A DNA stretch of 64,000 bases, taken from Microcoleus sp. AS-A8 (GTDB taxonomy: Bacteria > Cyanobacteriota > Cyanobacteriia > Cyanobacteriales > Coleofasciculaceae). The stretch lies in the NCBI GenBank assembly GCA_039962225.1, contig JAMPKV010000001.1:777232-841231 (forward strand), read 5' to 3'. The position numbers were made by a program, and so were the translations under genes. A model generated the notes under the pieces. The model did not search any database. It worked only from the letters and a program-made list of their open reading frames with translations, and was not told where the DNA came from. Below, one piece after another: positions 17,832 through 26,199 of this stretch (position 1 is its first letter; every line of letters begins with the position of its first letter).

Positions 17832-18212
17832 ATTAAATAGGAACCGACAGGAGCGACTCTGTAAAGTATTGTAACAATAACGATTATGGGCATGACTCAA
17901 CTCAGTGACTCTGGGATGGGACTCGCCCCAATGCCCACAATCTTCCTGGCTCGGCAAAAATTGCTTTCGCCGTTCGCTTGACAATAAATTTACACTTAAA
18001 TTTTGGTAGGCACCCTAACCTATCGGCTTAACTGCCCTTTACATCTCCTGATGCTTTCTTTCCAGTATGGTTAGGGTTTGCTGAGATTGCCTCTTTCCTC
18101 TAGGAGAATTTTGTTACTCACTGGATCATTCAAGATTTTGGCTGTCGAACTCAATCTGCATCGATCACATTCGGATCGATTCAACAGCCAGCACCCCGAT
18201 TAAACGTTTAAA
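17832..18212. promoter_or_regulatory. Divergent promoter region, ubiB-like gene and recN
   Basis: 381 bp between two divergent starts. No gene and no recognisable LexA box were seen. Promoters for both genes are expected here. Confidence 0.4.
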
Positions 18213-20021
18213 ATGGCTATGCTGCTTGCTTTGCGGATTCAAAACTTTGCTTTGATTGATCAGCTAGAACTGGAATTCGGTACGGGTCTGACTGTATTGA
18301 CTGGCGAAACCGGTGCGGGCAAATCAATTATTTTAGATGCGATTGATGTGGCGTTGGGCGGAAAGGTCAGCCAGCGAATCATTCGCACCGGCACAGAACG
18401 GGCGCTGGTGGAAGCCACATTTCGAGCCGATGCCGCCTTAGTCGCGTGGCTGAGCGAGCAGGAGATAGATTTGCTCGATGAGGCGGATTTAGTTTGTAGT
18501 CGGGAGATTGCGGTGACTCCCAGCAATATCCGATCGCGATCACGGGTTAATGGCGTGTTAGTCAATCGCGCCTTGATGGATCGCCTGCGTGAGCGCTTGG
18601 TAGAAATTACGGCTCAAGGTCAAACCGTCTCTCTCATGGCTGCCTCGCACCAACGAGGGCTACTCGATTTATATGGGGGTTCTTCCCTACTCCAGCAGCG
18701 CGATCAAGTGGCAGCCGCCTACATGACTTGTCAGGAGGCAGCGCAAGCGCTGGAGAGACGGCGGCAATCCGAACAACAACGCTTGCAACGGCTCGACTGG
18801 CTAGAGTATCAAACTCAGGAGCTTAAGGCGGCTAACCTTAAAGAGGCTGACGAACTCGAACAACTTGAACAAGAACGCCAACGCCTGAGCCATGTTGTAG
18901 ACCTCCAACAGCAGAGTTATCAAGCTTATCAAGCCCTCTACCAAAATGAAAGTGGTACAGCGGCGGCTGATTTATTGGGAGAGGCTGAAACCACGTTAAA
19001 TGATATGGTGCGCTTCGATGCTCAGTTGCAACCCTTGCTCGATATGGTGAGTGCCGCACTAGCACAGGTGGTGGAAGCATCCCATCAAATTAATGCCTAT
19101 GGGGATGGGCTTGAAAGTGACCCAGAGCGTCTCCTATCGGTCGAGGAGCGCATACAGGCACTCAAACAAATTTGTCGCAAATATGGGCCAACCCTGACCG
19201 AGGCGATCGCACACTATGAAAAACTCCAGGCAGAACTGGCTGAACTCAGTGGCGAGGGACAATCCCTGGAAGAATTAGAAAAAACCTACGCTCAATGTCA
19301 AGATAAGTTAACAAATCTTTGTTATCAATTAACTTATTTCCGCCAGAAAGCCGCTGAAGAACTGGAAAAGCGTTTGGTTGAAGAACTCAAGCCTCTGGCA
19401 ATGAAAAAGGTACAATTCCAAGTCAAAATTGCACCTATCTCTCCGACGGCAGCGGGTGCAGACCAAGTGGCCTTTTATTTTTCGCCGAACCCTGGTGAAC
19501 CCTTGCAACCACTGTCCGCTACAGCGTCGGGTGGCGAAATGAGCCGCTTTCTACTAGCTTTAAAAGCTTGTTTCTCAATGACGAACGACGCACACAGAAC
19601 TTTAATCTTTGATGAAATTGATGTGGGAGTGTCAGGTCGTGTGGCTCAAGCGATCGCCGAAAAACTGCACCACCTCAGTCAACAACACCAAGTTCTGTGT
19701 GTGACTCACCAACCTTTAATTGCCGCGATGGCAGACCGACACTTCCGAGTTGATAAACAAGTGATTGACCAACCGCTCTCACATTCCTTAAAACAATCAG
19801 CATCCTCTAAGCGAAATAGCCAAGCCATGCCAGAACTTGATGACCCACTTTTAAGCGATGAACTAACCGATCGACGCACAGTTGTCCGCGTCAGTCTCCT
19901 AGATACTCATGGAACGCGTCGCGAAGAAATTGCCCAGCTTGCGGGTGGACATTCGGCGCAAGAAGCAATGACCTTCGCCGAGTCTCTCCTCGCCAAAGCA
20001 CGTCACTCCCGTCAAAACTAG
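18213..20021 (+). CDS. recN: DNA repair protein RecN
   Basis: The 602-aa SMC-like protein has a Walker A motif near the N-terminus (GETGAGKSIILDAIDVALGG, about residues 31-50), a long central coiled coil rich in E/Q/L (about 150-390), the ABC signature region SATASGGEMSRFLLALK and Walker B TLIFDEIDVGVSG. RecN gathers broken DNA ends for RecA-dependent double-strand-break repair. The N-terminal LALRIQNFALIDQLELEF is canonical. ATG 18213 or the in-frame ATG 18219 could serve. An 80-residue segment between the switch-histidine region (CVTHQP) and the end carries a polar insert (QSASSKRNSQAMPELDD) that slightly lengthens it over the usual 550-590 aa. Confidence 0.96.
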   Translation: MAMLLALRIQNFALIDQLELEFGTGLTVLTGETGAGKSIILDAIDVALGGKVSQRIIRTGTERALVEATFRADAALVAWLSEQEIDLLDEADLVCSREIAVTPSNIRSRSRVNGVLVNRALMDRLRERLVEITAQGQTVSLMAASHQRGLLDLYGGSSLLQQRDQVAAAYMTCQEAAQALERRRQSEQQRLQRLDWLEYQTQELKAANLKEADELEQLEQERQRLSHVVDLQQQSYQAYQALYQNESGTAAADLLGEAETTLNDMVRFDAQLQPLLDMVSAALAQVVEASHQINAYGDGLESDPERLLSVEERIQALKQICRKYGPTLTEAIAHYEKLQAELAELSGEGQSLEELEKTYAQCQDKLTNLCYQLTYFRQKAAEELEKRLVEELKPLAMKKVQFQVKIAPISPTAAGADQVAFYFSPNPGEPLQPLSATASGGEMSRFLLALKACFSMTNDAHRTLIFDEIDVGVSGRVAQAIAEKLHHLSQQHQVLCVTHQPLIAAMADRHFRVDKQVIDQPLSHSLKQSASSKRNSQAMPELDDPLLSDELTDRRTVVRVSLLDTHGTRREEIAQLAGGHSAQEAMTFAESLLAKARHSRQN

Positions 20022-20029
20022 AGAAGGCC

Positions 20030-20068
20030 GACCCAGAAAGCCATGGGAATGTAGGCTTTTTCTAGGTC
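20030..20068 (+). terminator. Likely terminator after recN
   Basis: GACC-AGAAAGCC pairs with GGCTTTTTCT-GGTC around an 11-nt loop, beginning 9 nt after the recN stop. The T-rich right arm doubles as the U-tract. Confidence 0.5.
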
Positions 20069-20529
20069 TGAAGCAGCCTCTTCGTTAACGCTCAAGGCGA
20101 TGCTGTAGATACCCAATCCGACAGGTAGATTCCTTTTTTAAGCGCCTAAACAATCTCTCCCCGTCTTTTGAAAAATCCCGAAACTGATGTGCTATGATTT
20201 CTTGTTTCAGTGCCCTGTTCGCTTTTGTTAACGCGACCTTAAGCCAAGACCCAGAAAAAATTGTAAAACTGACAACATATCTTTTCTGTGTTGATGCCAA
20301 GATGATGGGCAGAGTGGGAATTTTTCGGTGTTCTAGCGACCACATCCGCCTAGATGCTGTTGAAGTGTTGTTGAAACACTAAACTGGTAATTAGAGTGGG
20401 ATATACTGACTTCGTTATCAACAAGGTTAGGAACAAGTAAGTGGGCAACGCACAGGAGTGAGTGGAATTTATTAAGACTCACACAGATAATAAAGATCTC
20501 TTAATTCGAGCTTCAGTAGAGAAAAGCAT
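20069..20529. other. Gene-free upstream region of the adenylate cyclase
   Basis: About 460 bp. Short open frames on both strands (for example 20085-20345 minus) have no family-like sequence. No operator was recognised. Confidence 0.4.
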
Positions 20530-23157
20530 ATGACCGCTGCATCTCCCCGTCCCTCGGCTTTAGAACCGCGTGAAGTAACCATTGATGTTTCTGCTCAATC
20601 CGACGAACCCAAGACAGACACACAGCACCATTCATCTGTCAGTGCCTTAGCAACTAATAAGGGAACTTTTTCTGCCTTCCTGGCTCCTCTGAATCAAGAC
20701 ACATTTAAACAAGTCGTTACAGAGGTAGAAGGCCGACTAGAGGTTGTTAATCAAACCTTATCCATGCTCGATAGCTTGCTGGATGCCCAAGGGTTTGACT
20801 CAATCCTGGATGAAATGTTACGTTCCATTACGACAAAAACCGGGGAACTCCTGGCGGCTGATCGCACCACCATTTTTGTCTTGGATGAAGAAAGAAATCA
20901 ACTCTGGTCGATTATTGCTAAGGATCAAGGCGGTGGTTCCCTAGAAATTCGCATTCCTGCCGATCAAGGGATTGCGGGTGAGGTCGCGACCTTCAAGAAA
21001 GTTATTAATATTCCCTACGATTTCTTTGACGATCCGCGCTCTGGTGCATCTAAAGAGCAATTTAAGAGAACCGGATACCGCACCTACACAATGCTGGCGT
21101 TACCCCTGTTGAACGAGCAGGACGAGTTAGTTGCCGTTGTCCAACTCTTAAATAAATTAAAACCCCAGCACGACCCAAAGGCGGCTTTAGAAGAAAAAAT
21201 TGACCTGAACGGTTTCAGTTCTGAAGACGAGAGAGTTTTTGAGGAATTTGCCCCCTCAATTCGCCTGATTATGGAGTCGTCTAGATCGCTGCGGCGGGCA
21301 ACCCAAAAACAACGAGCAGCTCAAGCCTTAATATCCGCCACCAACTCCCTAAGCAAAAGCAGCTTAGATTTGGAAGAAACCCTGAAAAAGGTGATGGATG
21401 AAGCCCAGCAACTGATGAATGCGTCTCGCAGTACGCTGTGGCTTATTGACCATGATCGCGATGATTTGTGGACAAAAATTCCCATCAATAACGTTTTACA
21501 AGAGATGCGCCTGCCGCGCTCAATGAGTTCCTTTGCCGGTCAAGTGGCTCTCACCGGTGAACCCGTTAATATTGGGTTTGACCTTTATGACCATGAAGGC
21601 TCTGAAACCTCGAAAGAAACTGATAAGAGGACGGGTTATCGGACTTGTAGCCTGTTATGTATGCCCGTGTTTAATGCCGATGGAGAATTGATCGGCGTCA
21701 CGCAGTTAATTAACAAGAAGAAACAGGGCGAATTTCCTGACTATGACCCAGCGGATTGGCCTAACGCACCGGAGTGTTGGAAAGCGAGTTTCGATCGCGT
21801 TGACCAAGAATTCATGAAGGCGTTTAACATCCAAGCGGGTGTAGCCCTGCAAAACGCGAAGTTGTTTGACACTGTTAAGCAACAAGAGCGAATGCAGCGC
21901 GATATTCTGCGAAGTCTTTCGGATGGAGTGATCTCGACCGATAAAGAAGGCAAAATTATCGCGGTGAATGAGAGAGCCAGAGACCTACTCGGCTTAGATG
22001 CACAAAGACGTGTAGAAGGAGAATTGGTCAAGAATATCCTCCGCATTGAAGGCCAAGAACGAAAAGACGAGAACAAATTTGCCCAATGGTTAGAGGACGC
22101 TTTAAAGGGAAAGAGCGCCAAAGATCGCAAGCAATACTATCCTGATCGCACATTAATTTCCGGGGGACCTGAGCAACAACGCAGTGTGAATTTGTCGCTG
22201 AATACCATTGCCGACGCCAACGATGAGACTAAAGTGCGGGGGGCGTTGGTGGTGATGGAAGACATCAGTGATGAGAAGCGGCTTAAGAGTACGATGTATC
22301 GCTACATGACTCAGGAGCTGGCGGAGGAATTACTGAGACTTGACGACACCAAATTAGGGGGCGATCGCAAGGATGTTTCCATTCTCTTCTCCGACATTCG
22401 CGGCTATACCACCTTAACGGAAAGTTTAGAGGCAGAAGAGGTGGTGGGGATGTTGAATGAATATTTTGAGTCGATGGTCGAGGTGATTTTTAAATACAAA
22501 GGCACCCTCGATAAATACATCGGCGATGCCATCATGGCCGTCTTTGGTTCACCCTTACCCCTCAAAGACCATGCCTGGAGGTCGGTGCAAACAGCTGTCG
22601 AAATGCGCCACCGTTTGGCAGAGTTCAATGAACGTCGCGAAGCCTGTAACAAGCCACAGATCAAAATTGGCATTGGGATTAATTCCGATAGTGTGATTAG
22701 TGGCAACATTGGTTCTAGCAAGCGGATGGAATTCACCGCTATTGGAGACGGTGTTAACCTAGGCTCTCGTTTGGAAGGCGCGAGTAAGCAATACGGCTGT
22801 GATATCGTGATTAGCGAATATACCTTCCGACCCTGCGCCGACAAAATTTGGTACAGGGAGCTAGATTGTATTCGCGTTAAAGGTAAGAACGACCCCGTCA
22901 GAATTTATGAAGTGATGGGGTTACGCACAGAGTCCATTTCTGAGCAAAAGCAGGAAATCATCGAGCTTTACCATAAAGGACGAGAGCATTACCTGAATCG
23001 GAAATTTACCCGTGCTATGACTGAGTTTGCCACCATTCTCGAAGATATTGACAAGGAAAATAAAGCGGCGTCATTGCACTTGACGCGCTGTCAGCATTTT
23101 CTCCAAGCCCCTCCACCCGATGACTGGGATGGTGTCTGGACATTAACGGAAAAGTAG
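20530..23157 (+). CDS. Class III adenylate cyclase, GAF-GAF-PAS-CHD (CyaB1/CyaB2 type)
   Basis: The 875-aa protein has two GAF domains (about residues 88-255 and 275-455), a PAS domain (about 460-590) and a class III catalytic domain (about 610-800), the order and size of Anabaena CyaB1/CyaB2. Catalytic features are FSDIRGYT (first metal Asp, about 621), TLDKYIGDAIMAVFG (adenine-binding Lys and second metal Asp, about 660) and EFTAIGDGVNLGSR (Thr partner, about 735). The Lys/Thr pair specifies ATP over GTP. Both GAFs carry NKFDE-like residues (NK ... F ... DE), as in GAFs that bind cAMP and give positive feedback. It is probably cytoplasmic. A short helical TPR-like tail follows the cyclase. 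A terminator lies just downstream. Confidence 0.92.
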   Translation: MTAASPRPSALEPREVTIDVSAQSDEPKTDTQHHSSVSALATNKGTFSAFLAPLNQDTFKQVVTEVEGRLEVVNQTLSMLDSLLDAQGFDSILDEMLRSITTKTGELLAADRTTIFVLDEERNQLWSIIAKDQGGGSLEIRIPADQGIAGEVATFKKVINIPYDFFDDPRSGASKEQFKRTGYRTYTMLALPLLNEQDELVAVVQLLNKLKPQHDPKAALEEKIDLNGFSSEDERVFEEFAPSIRLIMESSRSLRRATQKQRAAQALISATNSLSKSSLDLEETLKKVMDEAQQLMNASRSTLWLIDHDRDDLWTKIPINNVLQEMRLPRSMSSFAGQVALTGEPVNIGFDLYDHEGSETSKETDKRTGYRTCSLLCMPVFNADGELIGVTQLINKKKQGEFPDYDPADWPNAPECWKASFDRVDQEFMKAFNIQAGVALQNAKLFDTVKQQERMQRDILRSLSDGVISTDKEGKIIAVNERARDLLGLDAQRRVEGELVKNILRIEGQERKDENKFAQWLEDALKGKSAKDRKQYYPDRTLISGGPEQQRSVNLSLNTIADANDETKVRGALVVMEDISDEKRLKSTMYRYMTQELAEELLRLDDTKLGGDRKDVSILFSDIRGYTTLTESLEAEEVVGMLNEYFESMVEVIFKYKGTLDKYIGDAIMAVFGSPLPLKDHAWRSVQTAVEMRHRLAEFNERREACNKPQIKIGIGINSDSVISGNIGSSKRMEFTAIGDGVNLGSRLEGASKQYGCDIVISEYTFRPCADKIWYRELDCIRVKGKNDPVRIYEVMGLRTESISEQKQEIIELYHKGREHYLNRKFTRAMTEFATILEDIDKENKAASLHLTRCQHFLQAPPPDDWDGVWTLTEK

Positions 23158-23177
23158 GACGAAGGCATTAAATACCC

Positions 23178-23200
23178 AGCCCGCTTCGGCGGGCTTTTTA
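23178..23200 (+). terminator. Rho-independent terminator of the adenylate cyclase gene
   Basis: AGCCCGC, a TTCG tetraloop, GCGGGCT, then TTTTA, 20 nt after the stop codon. It is a textbook hairpin with a UUCG loop. Confidence 0.9.
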
Positions 23201-23765
23201 TGATGCAATTCCCACAAGGATATCAAGTTACCCTGCTGGGAAAGCCATCCGTTAGCGAGCAAAGATAAGATAAATCATGACATAACTTTCAATAGGGTGT
23301 TGTAGCTTCTATAGTGGTATTGACTAGCTTGTCAAATCTCAACGAAAAGCTAGCTATCTTCAGCAGTGAGCCGACTAGGGTAGGGTAGTTTTTTATAATT
23401 AGGCTTATGGTGATCGAATCATCGTCGTCTACTGAATGAACACGGTTGTGTATTGCCGATGCTATCTAGGCATTTTGATTAAACTGAAGTCAGCTAACTG
23501 GATAATAACGCTCTGAGCAGCAACGAGCTTTCTCCGGAGGATATCCCTAGTTATTCAGCAGGCCGCCAAATGTCATGACCACCTCTGGCTACAACCTTAG
23601 ACTAGTTATTTAAGATAGGATGGCAACCCTGAAAATTAGTCATAAAAATAGGGTTGAAGGTGTAGAGACAAAAATTCTAGTTGGAGAAGCACTAGAAGCT
23701 CAAACAAACCTCAACAACAGGGAATCAAGGTGCAATTACGCGTCGTGCTTATTTATTCGTTGTGA
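23201..23765. other. Gene-free upstream region of the CHASE2 kinase
   Basis: 565 bp without a credible gene. It contains GTAGGGTAGTTTTTTATAAT near 23380-23398. It is presumably the promoter and leader of the CHASE2-kinase gene, whose start is itself uncertain. Confidence 0.35.
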
Positions 23766-26156
23766 GTGGTCAGATACGTGAAAGTGACGAGTGGGGAGTT
23801 AACTCAAAACTCAAAAGAAACTACGTCCCTCTTAACCAAGGCAACTAAAGGCGGGATTCTAGCCTTGGTTCCTTCAAAAAGCTCTAACCTGGGGCTAAGG
23901 AGTTTGTGGCACTTCGGTCGTGCTGTGTTCAGACATCCTGCGGCGATCGCCAGTCTGACGGTTATGGGTTTGCTGTTGGTGGGTCGGCAGCTACGTCTGT
24001 TGGAGCCTATAGAGCTGACAGCGTTTGACTATATGATGCAGCTACGACCTGCACTACCACTAGACGATCGCCTGCTGATCGTGGAGGGGACGGAGGCCGA
24101 TATTCAGTCCTATGGGTTCCCCCTAAAGGATGCCTTGCTCAATCAGCTAATGACCAAGCTGGAAAAGCATCAACCCGCCGTCATTGGTTTGGATATCTAT
24201 CGGGATATTGCCTATCCCCCAGGTCATGCTGAATTTTCAACGCGGCTAAAAAATAGCGATCGCATTGTTCCCGTTTGCAAACTCAGCGATTCCAATAATC
24301 CTGGCACACCACCCCCCCCAGGGGTTCCCATCGAACGTGTTGGCTTCAGTGACTTTTCGGTAGATGCCAAAAGTGTGGTTAGGCGAGCTTTATTACTTGG
24401 CGAGCCACCGACGAATTCTCGCTGCATGAGTGACTCCTCGTTCAGCTTTCAACTGGCACGACGCTACTTGGAACAAAAAGGAATACAGCCGCAATTGACC
24501 CCACAACAGCACATCAAACTGGGTAAAGCGAGCTTAAAGCCGCTCGACCCCAATGACGGGGGCTACCAACAAGCGGATACCGGCGGCTACCAAATTCTCT
24601 TAAATTACCGCTCTGGAGGCGCGCTGGCGCGAAGCGTGACCTTAAGGGACGTTCTGCAAGACCGAGTAGACCCTAACTGGATCAAAAACCGCATCGTCCT
24701 GATTGGTCTAACCGCCCCTAGCCTGAACGATCTCCTCTATACCCCCTATAGTACGGGTCAGCAACGCTTCGAGAGAACCCCAGGAGTCGTGATCCATGGT
24801 CAAATCGCCAGTCAATTGCTCAGTAGCGCCCTCGATGGACAATCCCTGTTTTGGTTCTGGCCAGAGTGGGGAGAAGTCTTGTGGATTTGGGTGTGGTCAA
24901 TGGCTGGTGGTGTCGTTGTGCGGGTTGTCCGTCACCCCGGACAGCTAGCCATTGCTGAGATTGGAGCCTTGAGTTTGTTGTTAGGGAGTTCAGTATTCGT
25001 ATTTTTGGGGTCTGGATGGATTCCCATCGTAGCCCCCGCTTTAGGTTTAATTTTTGCCAGTACTGGAGTTCTCGCTTACAACGGTTACGAGGCTGAGCAA
25101 GAAAAGCGCAAAGCGGATGAAGAGCGCCGTTATATTGAGCAAAAAGCGAAGGAGCAAGAGAGTAACCTAGCACTTTTGCAAGAACTCTTGAGAGAGAGGC
25201 TTCACCAGTCATCTAAAGCAGATTCCCAGGTATCGATCCCTGAATCAACGGATATGCCTCCCGATGATGGGGACACAGCAATTGCGACGCCGGAAGACTT
25301 TACATCTCCCACCAAGGATAAGGTCGCACCCCAACCCCAAGACACCTCCCAACATTTGGCTGGACGCTACGACATTCAGAATGTTTTGGGTGCTGGTGGG
25401 TTTGGTCTTACCTATCTAGCAAAAGATACTCAGCGACCCGGTACACCGACTTGTGTAGTCAAGCATTTAAAACCGGCTCGCCGTGATGACAAATTTTTAG
25501 GCGTTGCCAGACGGCTGTTTGAAACTGAGGCCGAAATTTTAGAGAAGTTAGGTAAACATCCTCATATTCCTCAGTTACTAGCTTATTTTGAAGAAAAGCA
25601 AGAGTTTTACTTAGTTCAAGAATATGTTGAAGGTCATCCTCTGAGTGATGAATTGCCAGTGGATAAAAAACTTCCCGAAGCGCAAGTTTTTAACTTTCTG
25701 AAGGAAACTTTAGAAATTCTAGTGTTTATCCACGAACACAAAGTCATTCATCGGGATATCAAGCCGAGCAATATCATGCGTCGTGAATCTGACAATCAAC
25801 TTTTCTTAATTGATTTTGGCGCAGTCAAGCAGATTCAACCCCAAGAGCCAACAGATCAAGAAAATTACACCGTTGCTATTGGTACTCGTGGCTATGCTCC
25901 AGCCGAGCAATATGCGGGACACCCCACGCTGAGCAGTGATATTTACGCTTTAGGAATGATTGGTATTCAAGCTCTCACGGGCATTCCGCCCTATCAACTG
26001 GGGCATTCAGAATCGGGGGATGTCATCTGGCGGCATTTAGTGAGTGTCGGGGAAGAATTTGCTGCGGTTTTAGAGAAGATGGTGCGTTACCATTTCGCTG
26101 CAAGATACCAATCAGCCGCTGAGGTATTGGAAGACTTGCAGCGAATCAAAAGTTGA
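23766..26156 (+). CDS. CHASE2-domain transmembrane Ser/Thr protein kinase
   Basis: The frame gives up to 796 aa. A transmembrane helix near residues 59-75 precedes a CHASE2 extracytoplasmic sensor (about 76-350, with AFDYMMQLRP, VIGLDIYRDI and TPGVVIHGQIASQLL). Two or three helices follow (about 362-440), then a charged coiled coil (about 442-480), and a Hanks kinase from about 530: GAGGFGLTYLA, VVKHLKP, HRDIKPSNIM, IDFGAVKQ and GTRGYAPAEQ. It should sense something in the periplasm or lumen and phosphorylate cytoplasmic targets, unlike the soluble WD40 kinases upstream. The start is unclear: GTG 23766, 23778 and 23784 are all possible and none has a clear ribosome site. Confidence 0.88.
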   Translation: MVRYVKVTSGELTQNSKETTSLLTKATKGGILALVPSKSSNLGLRSLWHFGRAVFRHPAAIASLTVMGLLLVGRQLRLLEPIELTAFDYMMQLRPALPLDDRLLIVEGTEADIQSYGFPLKDALLNQLMTKLEKHQPAVIGLDIYRDIAYPPGHAEFSTRLKNSDRIVPVCKLSDSNNPGTPPPPGVPIERVGFSDFSVDAKSVVRRALLLGEPPTNSRCMSDSSFSFQLARRYLEQKGIQPQLTPQQHIKLGKASLKPLDPNDGGYQQADTGGYQILLNYRSGGALARSVTLRDVLQDRVDPNWIKNRIVLIGLTAPSLNDLLYTPYSTGQQRFERTPGVVIHGQIASQLLSSALDGQSLFWFWPEWGEVLWIWVWSMAGGVVVRVVRHPGQLAIAEIGALSLLLGSSVFVFLGSGWIPIVAPALGLIFASTGVLAYNGYEAEQEKRKADEERRYIEQKAKEQESNLALLQELLRERLHQSSKADSQVSIPESTDMPPDDGDTAIATPEDFTSPTKDKVAPQPQDTSQHLAGRYDIQNVLGAGGFGLTYLAKDTQRPGTPTCVVKHLKPARRDDKFLGVARRLFETEAEILEKLGKHPHIPQLLAYFEEKQEFYLVQEYVEGHPLSDELPVDKKLPEAQVFNFLKETLEILVFIHEHKVIHRDIKPSNIMRRESDNQLFLIDFGAVKQIQPQEPTDQENYTVAIGTRGYAPAEQYAGHPTLSSDIYALGMIGIQALTGIPPYQLGHSESGDVIWRHLVSVGEEFAAVLEKMVRYHFAARYQSAAEVLEDLQRIKS

Positions 26157-26162
26157 AAGTTG

Positions 26163-26192
26163 AAGGTTGAAGGTTTGAACCTTCAACCTTTT
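26163..26192. terminator. Bidirectional terminator hairpin between kinase and glgP
   Basis: AAGGTTGAAGGTT and AACCTTCAACCTT form a perfect 13-bp dyad followed by TTTT, in the 43-bp gap between convergent genes. The left arm continues an AGTTGAA/GGTTGAA heptamer run starting at the kinase stop, so it is also repeat-derived. Confidence 0.8.
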
Positions 26193-26199
26193 ACCCCTT

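Noticed and set aside
20085..20345. Minus-strand 86-codon frame upstream of the adenylate cyclase
   Set aside because: No recognisable domain or ribosome site; it lies in a likely promoter region.
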